11,176 nt of DNA, from NCBI GenBank assembly GCA_937915475.1, contig CALGIR010000372.1, forward strand, positions 1 through 11,176, in the 5' to 3' direction. Positions within the stretch are counted from its first letter, which is position 1, and each line of letters starts with the position of its first letter. The position numbers and the translations under genes were made by a program. The notes below the pieces were generated by a model, which ran no database searches, was not told the DNA's origin, and saw only the letters and a program-made list of their open reading frames with translations. The DNA comes from an uncultured Bacteroidales bacterium. GTDB taxonomy: Bacteria; Bacteroidota; Bacteroidia; Bacteroidales; Tenuifilaceae. Of the stretch, positions 7,261-11,176 are shown one piece after another.

Positions 7261-8105
7261 TTTAGAATTTCGTAATCAATATTATGATTTTTTAAAAGTT
7301 TCTCTATGTCTTGAATCCTTTCTCTTCTGCCAAGAGTGTCTTTGGTATATGTGTTTGCAATTATTAGTTTAGGAGTTTTATTCAGAGTAAGTTTTGGGCA
7401 AACGATTTTCGTCAACCCTAAATTATTTTTAATCTCAATGAGTTTTTTATAATAATCCAATAATTCCATCTCATACTTATTGATAAACAAATGATATTTT
7501 CGCATTTGCTCAATAATCTCAGGCGTATTAGGATTCCTTATTGAATCATTCCTTAAACGGCTGTCTGAAATTCCTTTTAATTCAACAAAAGACAAAACAC
7601 CTCCTGACAATTCAATCAAATCTATTCTTAATTTGCCAATTTCTGGGTCTTGATTGAACTGGAACTCTGAGTCGATATAATTTGAGTTTCCCTTTATCAT
7701 TTTCCCTTGAATCCATTTTTCAGCCGGATTCTCATCATTGATATGTCGTAAATAATCACTCTTGATGTAATTTTTAATATCTGCAATGTTTGTTTCGTTT
7801 AGATTTACTAAATCAATTGGGTCATATTTAAATATATTCGTTCCCTTTTTTGTTTTTCCACGAGGTTTATCATCACCCAAATATTTCTGATGAGTTTCAG
7901 CCACAAAACCATTAGCATAAACAATTTTAGCAACTGAACCTCCGTAATAATAAACATTGATATAGTTGTCTTTGCGAATTTCTATATACAACTCATTATC
8001 TTCACGTAACAGTGACCACCATTTGAGTTGTTGGGTCTTTAATTCTTCAAAGATTTTCGCTTTTGGATTAAGTGTTAAAAAAGTTCCTTTCATTTTTTTT
8101 GTCAT
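7257..8105 (-). CDS. PD-(D/E)XK nuclease-like protein of unknown family (longer frame reaches 8231)
   Basis: From the ATG at 8105 the protein has 282 residues. It carries a RecB-type nuclease signature: G157-x-x-R-I-D162 (GKLRID), then E175-L-K177 (FVELKG), then Q200-x-x-x-Y204 (QMRKY), the usual motif II, III and IV order with a possible motif I Glu in YIDSEFQF. The N-terminal ~120 residues (DNYINVYYYGGSVAKIVY) form a domain I do not recognise. I chose this start because the ATG is the first inside the proposed cassette; the open frame extends 42 codons further to 8231, adding a hydrophobic segment (AFIMLFNILFVVGVWFYCTY) encoded outside the cassette, and the 8231 ATG overlaps a candidate -7 box. 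If the longer start is used, the protein would be membrane-anchored. It precedes the beta-CASP gene with a four-base overlap, so the two products likely act together. The nuclease call rests on motifs only. Confidence 0.68.
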   Translation of the reverse strand: MTKKMKGTFLTLNPKAKIFEELKTQQLKWWSLLREDNELYIEIRKDNYINVYYYGGSVAKIVYANGFVAETHQKYLGDDKPRGKTKKGTNIFKYDPIDLVNLNETNIADIKNYIKSDYLRHINDENPAEKWIQGKMIKGNSNYIDSEFQFNQDPEIGKLRIDLIELSGGVLSFVELKGISDSRLRNDSIRNPNTPEIIEQMRKYHLFINKYEMELLDYYKKLIEIKNNLGLTKIVCPKLTLNKTPKLIIANTYTKDTLGRRERIQDIEKLLKNHNIDYEILK

Positions 8106-8224
8106 AATTATTGGATGCTCCGCTGTCTTTTTACAATGACCGCCAACTAGTTTATATGTACAATAAAACCATACCCCAACAACAAACAGGATATTGAAAA
8201 GCATGATAAATGCCTGCTTCTTCC

Positions 8225-8232
8225 CAAACATA
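8225..8232 (-). promoter_or_regulatory. Candidate -7 box TATGTTTG for the cassette genes
   Basis: TATGTTTG matches TAnnTTTG exactly on the minus strand. It lies 120 bases before the preferred start at 8105, just outside the proposed cassette, as expected if a resident promoter drives a promoterless cassette. No -33 TTG is evident. An inverted repeat, GTTTATGATAA (8242-8252) and TTATTATAAAC (8258-8268) with one G-T pair and a 5-base loop, covers the region where the -33 element would be and could be an operator or a fold of the recipient site. Confidence 0.35.
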
Positions 8233-8312
8233 CAAAATCCCGTTTATGATAACCTCTTTATTATAAACATTTTGACAAAGACTAGCTTTTAAGTATTGGT
8301 GTTACCTAGTGG

Positions 8313-8437
8313 GTCGATTTAACTTAAACTGGCTTCTATTGTATAATGGAACGCTGGAAACAGGGCTATCAAGAAAAAAATTTATTTGAATAGAAATTTG
8401 TCCAATCAAACTAGACCATCTCAAAGTATTTTGAAGG
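8313..8437. repeat. Direct repeat copy D of the diverged ~130-bp element
   Basis: This is the second copy of the element at 5700-5830, in the same orientation, sharing GATTTAAC, CTATTGTATA, ATTTGAA, TTGTCCA, AACTAG and TTTGAAGG. It lacks the internal hairpin of the other copy and has small insertions. GGTC near its left end and GACC at 8413-8416 are weakly inverted, as in a MITE or insertion-sequence relic. The remainder of the gene-free stretch (8438-8640) holds no gene that I can support; it must contain the promoter of the division cluster, but I see no clear match to TAnnTTTG (the closest is CACTTTTG near 8541-8548). Confidence 0.6.
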
Positions 8438-8643
8438 ATTTCTGTCAAAACACCCCTATGTCTGCAAAAACCTCTGTGAGAAAAAATCCTAAAAATCCAA
8501 TTACAGTAACAATGCAAATTATTCCTTAAAAAATATTGTCACTTTTGTACTTATGCTATACACTACAAGTCAATAAACACAAGCCTTATGGACTATTTCC
8601 AAACACTCCCTATGTTGCTTTAACCAAAAAAGTTATCAACAAA

Positions 8644-8678
8644 GTGGGAAAAAGTGGCAAAAGGTGGCGGAAAGTGGG
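8644..8678 (+). promoter_or_regulatory. MraZ operator: four GTGG(G/C) boxes with an exact 10-bp period
   Basis: GTGGG at 8644, GTGGC at 8654, GTGGC at 8664 and GTGGG at 8674 are spaced by exactly ten bases, each followed by an A-rich spacer. MraZ proteins bind tandem TGGG-type direct repeats with 10-bp period upstream of their own gene and repress the dcw cluster. The array ends 41 bases before the mraZ start, so it probably lies in the 5' leader or promoter. This is autoregulation by the product of the next gene. Confidence 0.88.
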
Positions 8679-8719
8679 AAAAAATGATTTAATTTTACTT
8701 TCTGAACTAAATAGGTAAG

Positions 8720-9184
8720 ATGACTTCATTCATAGGCGATTATATTTGTAAGGTTGACAACAAGGGGAGAATACTCTTCCCCGCAGCCTTTAAAAAGCAG
8801 AATAAATCTGCTTCGGCCGATCGCTATGTGGTTAAGAAGGATATTTTTGAAAACTGTTTAGTGCTATTCACTATGGAAGAATGGGAGCGGCAAAATGAGC
8901 TTATTCGCCGTAACACAAACCCCTACAACCGCGAGCATAATAGATTTCTTAGAGAGTTTTACCGAGGAACAAGTGAACTTACTCTTGACTCAAGCGGTAG
9001 ATTACTGCTACCTAAGCGTATGCTCGAAATGATAAACGCCAGCAATGAGCTGGCCTTAACTGGGCAGGATAGCAGAATTGAGATTTGGACAAATGATACC
9101 TATAACGCGCACATCACCGATGAGGAATCATTTGCTAGCCTGGCCGAAAAAATTTTGGGCTCAACACCTTTAAGCAATGAATAA
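8720..9184 (+). CDS. mraZ: Transcriptional regulator MraZ
   Basis: The 154-residue protein has two AbrB/SpoVT-like half-domains, each with the characteristic turn: DNKGRILFPAAFK at 13-25 and DSSGRLLLPKRML at 90-102. Length and position as first gene of the division and cell-wall cluster are typical. MraZ assembles into a ring that binds the GTGGG boxes just upstream and limits expression of the cluster. The start is preceded closely by AGGTAAG. The stop overlaps the rsmH start by one base (TAATG), so the genes are co-translated. Confidence 0.97.
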   Translation: MTSFIGDYICKVDNKGRILFPAAFKKQNKSASADRYVVKKDIFENCLVLFTMEEWERQNELIRRNTNPYNREHNRFLREFYRGTSELTLDSSGRLLLPKRMLEMINASNELALTGQDSRIEIWTNDTYNAHITDEESFASLAEKILGSTPLSNE

Positions 9185-10083
9185 TGGAATACCATATACC
9201 AGTTTTACTGCATGAAAGTGTCGAGGGTCTTAACATTAATCCAGATGGAACCTACCTCGACTTGACCTTTGGCGGAGGCGGTCACTCTCGCGAGATTATC
9301 AAACACCTATCCGTTAAGGGTAGGCTTATTGCGTTCGACCAGGATAAAGAGGCCTTTGCAAACACCATTGACGATAGCAGGTTTATGCTAATCCACAGCA
9401 ATTTTAGGTTTTTTAGAAACTTTTTAAAATACTATAAAATTGAGCAGGTTGATGGAATTTTAGCCGATTTGGGGGTCTCTTCGAAACATTTTGACAGCCC
9501 CGAAAGGGGATTCTCCTTTAGGTTTGAAGGACCGTTGGATATGCGCATGAACCGCGATGCCAGCCTTTCGGCCCTGCAGGTTGTTAACAATTACGATGAA
9601 AAACTGCTTACCAGTGTTTTGTCGCTTTATGGCGAGCTGCCTAATGCCCGAAAAATATCAAAAACGATTATAAGCCAGAGGGAAAGCCAACAAATTGATA
9701 CCGTTGAAGGCCTTGCAGAGGTTGTTAGTCCCCTTTTCTCACCTCACGTAAAGAATAAGATGCTAGCCAAGGTATTCCAAGCCATACGCATTGAGGTAAA
9801 TAGCGAAATGGAGGCTCTTAAACAGATGCTGATACAAACCGAAAAAACGCTACAAAGCGGGGGACGTCTTGTCGCTATCTCGTACCACTCTCTTGAGGAC
9901 AGACTTGTTAAGAACTTCATAAAAGCAGGAAACTTTAAGGGTAATAAAGAAACAGATTTTTACGGAAATGTTATAGGCCCATTTAACCCGATTAATAGAA
10001 GGGTAATAGTACCAACCGATAAAGAAATAGATGAAAATCCAAGGGCACGTAGTGCCAAGCTAAGAATTGCAGAGAAAATATGA
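9184..10083 (+). CDS. rsmH: 16S rRNA (cytosine(1402)-N(4))-methyltransferase RsmH
   Basis: The 299-residue protein starts MEYHIPVLLHESVEGL, typical of RsmH (MraW). It has the SAM-binding loop TFGGGGHS (28-35), D52 in AFDQD, the motif GILADLGVSSKHFD (91-104), FSFRFEGPLDMRM (110-122), and the C-terminal ISYHSLEDRLVKNF (232-245) and NPRARSAKLR (285-294) motifs. It methylates N4 of C1402 in the decoding centre of 16S rRNA in the cytoplasm. The stop overlaps the next start as ATGA. All key motifs are intact. Confidence 0.98.
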   Translation: MEYHIPVLLHESVEGLNINPDGTYLDLTFGGGGHSREIIKHLSVKGRLIAFDQDKEAFANTIDDSRFMLIHSNFRFFRNFLKYYKIEQVDGILADLGVSSKHFDSPERGFSFRFEGPLDMRMNRDASLSALQVVNNYDEKLLTSVLSLYGELPNARKISKTIISQRESQQIDTVEGLAEVVSPLFSPHVKNKMLAKVFQAIRIEVNSEMEALKQMLIQTEKTLQSGGRLVAISYHSLEDRLVKNFIKAGNFKGNKETDFYGNVIGPFNPINRRVIVPTDKEIDENPRARSAKLRIAEKI

Positions 10084-10460
10084 GCGTAGAGAATAATAAG
10101 CGAATTGAGTTTATTGATGCGCAAGCACAGCCCAAAAACGCTAAGCGCAAGGGAAATTTCCGTGATATTATCAACGGTAATATCCTTAGTAGGGAGAATG
10201 TAACGAATCAAATTCCATATATTCTCTTTCTAGCCGTTTTGGCCATTTTTTATATTGGCAATAGGTATAAGTACGAGAAGCTTATTCGCTCAGAACAAAC
10301 GCTACAAATAGAGGTGAAAAACCTTAGAGCCGAGTCCATAACCACTGCCTCTCAACTTATGTTCATCAGTAAGCAAAGTCAGGTAGCGCGACTAATTAAA
10401 GAGAGAAACCTGGATTTAGAAGAATCGGTTACGCCTCCAAAAAAGATAAAAACAAGGTAA
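10080..10460 (+). CDS. ftsL: FtsL-like cell division protein
   Basis: The 126-residue protein has a basic cytoplasmic N-terminus, one transmembrane helix at about 45-61 (IPYILFLAVLAIFYIGN), and a periplasmic heptad-like segment (about 65-112) suited to a coiled coil. This bitopic layout and the position between rsmH and the ftsI gene identify it as the FtsL component, which links FtsQ/FtsB with the septal synthase FtsWI. Sequence similarity among FtsL proteins is very low, so the call leans on topology and gene order. It overlaps rsmH by four bases. Confidence 0.85.
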   Translation: MSVENNKRIEFIDAQAQPKNAKRKGNFRDIINGNILSRENVTNQIPYILFLAVLAIFYIGNRYKYEKLIRSEQTLQIEVKNLRAESITTASQLMFISKQSQVARLIKERNLDLEESVTPPKKIKTR

Positions 10461-10477
10461 TAAATACTTATAGCTGA

Positions 10478-11176
10478 ATGTCAGTAAAAAAAGAAATACT
10501 ATTCCGTTTTGGCCTTGTGTACTTCACCTTTGGTATACTTGGAGTAGCCATTATATGGAAGATTCTTTACATTCAGTTTGTAGAGGGCAACGACCTTAGA
10601 GCAAAAGCCAAAACCATAACATTTCGCGACATAACAATAGAACCCAACCGAGGCGATATCTGTGCCATTGATGGCAGGTTACTCGCCACATCGGTTCCCT
10701 ACTTTGAGGTAAGAATGGACCTGAAAGCCGCTGGCCTTACCGATGAACTTTTCTATGCAAATGTTGAGTCGTTAGCCATTGGACTATCCCGATTTTTTAA
10801 AGATAAATCACACTATACATACAAATCAGAGTTGGTTAATGCTCGGAAATTCAGCAAGCATAATCGCTACTATCCCATTGGTTCTAGGCAAATAAATTAC
10901 TTGGAACTTCAGCAAATAAAGGAGTTCCCTCTTTTCAACCTTCCTCCAAACAAGGGCGGCCTAATACCAGTTCAGGTTAATCGCAGAATCAAGCCGCATA
11001 CAAGTCTGGCCTCGCGCACCATTGGCGTTGTAAACGAAAGTGGCGTTGCTGTGGGAATCGAGGGGGCATACGATAATATCCTCAGAGGCAAATCAGGGGT
11101 TAGTACCATGCAACGTGCCGTTGGCAACCTTTGGGTTGACGTAAACAACTCAAAGGTTGCCAACGGTACGTTGCAT
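10478..11176 (+). CDS. ftsI: Septal peptidoglycan transpeptidase FtsI (PBP3/PBP2-like), 3'-partial
   Basis: The ATG at 10478 opens a frame that runs to the window end (233 codons). The N-terminus has one membrane anchor at about 12-33 (GLVYFTFGILGVAIIWKILYI). The pedestal or dimerisation domain follows with the class B PBP signature IEPNRGDICAIDGRLLATS (54-72), and IGVVNESGVAVGIEGAYDNIL followed by RGKSG (about 190-212), a region conserved in FtsI/PBP2 proteins. The transpeptidase domain with SxxK lies outside the window. It is 17 bases after ftsL in the dcw cluster and would crosslink septal peptidoglycan with FtsW. The distal part contains a long inverted repeat at the window edge (see next entry). 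Confidence 0.93.
   Translation, partial: MSVKKEILFRFGLVYFTFGILGVAIIWKILYIQFVEGNDLRAKAKTITFRDITIEPNRGDICAIDGRLLATSVPYFEVRMDLKAAGLTDELFYANVESLAIGLSRFFKDKSHYTYKSELVNARKFSKHNRYYPIGSRQINYLELQQIKEFPLFNLPPNKGGLIPVQVNRRIKPHTSLASRTIGVVNESGVAVGIEGAYDNILRGKSGVSTMQRAVGNLWVDVNNSKVANGTLH
11108..11176. repeat. 31-bp imperfect inverted repeat within ftsI at the window edge
   Basis: Bases 11108-11138 pair with 11146-11176 over 31 positions, 29 Watson-Crick and two G-T (11117 with 11167, 11134 with 11150), leaving a seven-base loop ACGTAAA. The arms may continue beyond the last base. Both arms are read in frame as part of FtsI. It could be a genuine structure, an inserted palindromic element, or a fold-back artefact at a contig end. 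Confidence 0.8.

Larger units (their letters stand above)
5847..8146 (-). mobile_element. Candidate integron-type gene cassette (2300 bp) with a nuclease / beta-CASP gene pair
   Basis: Read on the minus strand, the unit starts at G^TTGGCGG (G at 8147) and ends at ACCG^TTACC (cut between 5847 and 5846). The 5' arm of the folded site at the 3' end, CCGCCAAC (5971-5964), is the exact complement of the GTTGGCGG that would re-form on circularisation. Outside the unit, CTAGGTAAC (8309-8301 minus) is the exact complement of the G plus TTACCTAG now split by the unit (8147 and 5846-5839). This double swap of arms is what insertion at the G/TT position of an attC-like site produces. The genes inside face toward the folded site, have a short 41-base leader and no visible promoter of their own, as cassettes usually do. 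Base composition is visibly more A+T-rich than the flanking genes. No integrase gene is in the window and the arms do not match the classical RYYYAAC/GTTRRRY consensus fully, so this is a structural inference. Confidence 0.55.

Noticed and set aside
8302..8517. 71-residue minus-strand open frame
   Set aside because: It covers the D repeat, has no recognisable domain, and the homologous U repeat does not preserve the frame.
8644..8678. Short regularly spaced repeats as a CRISPR array
   Set aside because: The repeat units are 5 bp with a 10-bp period and sit directly before mraZ; they are MraZ boxes.
8536..8718. 60-residue plus-strand open frame before mraZ
   Set aside because: It runs through the MraZ boxes, the Lys/Gly/Arg-rich end is just the translated GTGGG repeats, and it shows no domain.

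Overview
The window looks like a chromosomal segment of a member of the Bacteroidota, probably of the order Bacteroidales. The evidence is a TAnnTTTG-type -7 promoter box, short AT-rich leaders with little Shine-Dalgarno signal, signal peptides ending in FGQ, an ECF sigma / membrane partner / small exported protein trio of the kind common in that phylum, and an mraZ-rsmH-ftsL-ftsI cell-division cluster with a very small FtsL.

Layout. (1) 1-1515, minus strand: an exported or membrane-anchored serine hydrolase of the class C beta-lactamase / penicillin-binding fold, running off the left edge. (2) 1766-5563, plus strand: one closely spaced block. It holds a transketolase split into an N-terminal (ThDP-binding) and a C-terminal subunit, with a methylglyoxal-synthase-like gene between them, followed by an ECF sigma factor, a single-pass membrane protein (probable anti-sigma or regulatory partner) and a small exported sensor-like protein. 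A strong intrinsic terminator closes the block at 5590-5614. (3) 5700-8437: an accessory island, visibly richer in A+T. Two diverged direct repeats of about 130 bp flank a minus-strand two-gene unit coding for a PD-(D/E)XK nuclease-like protein and a beta-CASP metallo-beta-lactamase (RNase J-like) protein, with ATGA overlap. (4) 8640-11176, plus strand: the start of the dcw (division and cell wall) cluster, preceded by four MraZ-type boxes with an exact 10-bp period. ftsI runs off the right edge.

The most interesting part is the island. Its ends fit the geometry of an integron-type gene cassette inserted by recombination at G^TT. On the minus strand it begins G^TTGGCGG. It ends in a long folded site whose outer arm CCGCCAAC is the perfect complement of that start. 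The interrupted recipient site has CTAGGTAAC on one side and G^TTACCTAG on the other, again perfectly complementary. The model gives a 2300-bp mobile cassette (5847-8146) carrying a putative DNA/RNA-processing pair, a candidate defence or nucleic-acid quality-control module. No integrase is visible here, so both cassette and function remain inferences.

Three further points merit attention. The methylglyoxal-synthase-like protein keeps most active-site residues but has Tyr in place of the catalytic Asp71. An 8+8 bp inverted repeat sits over the transketolase promoter. A 31-bp stem lies inside ftsI exactly at the window edge.
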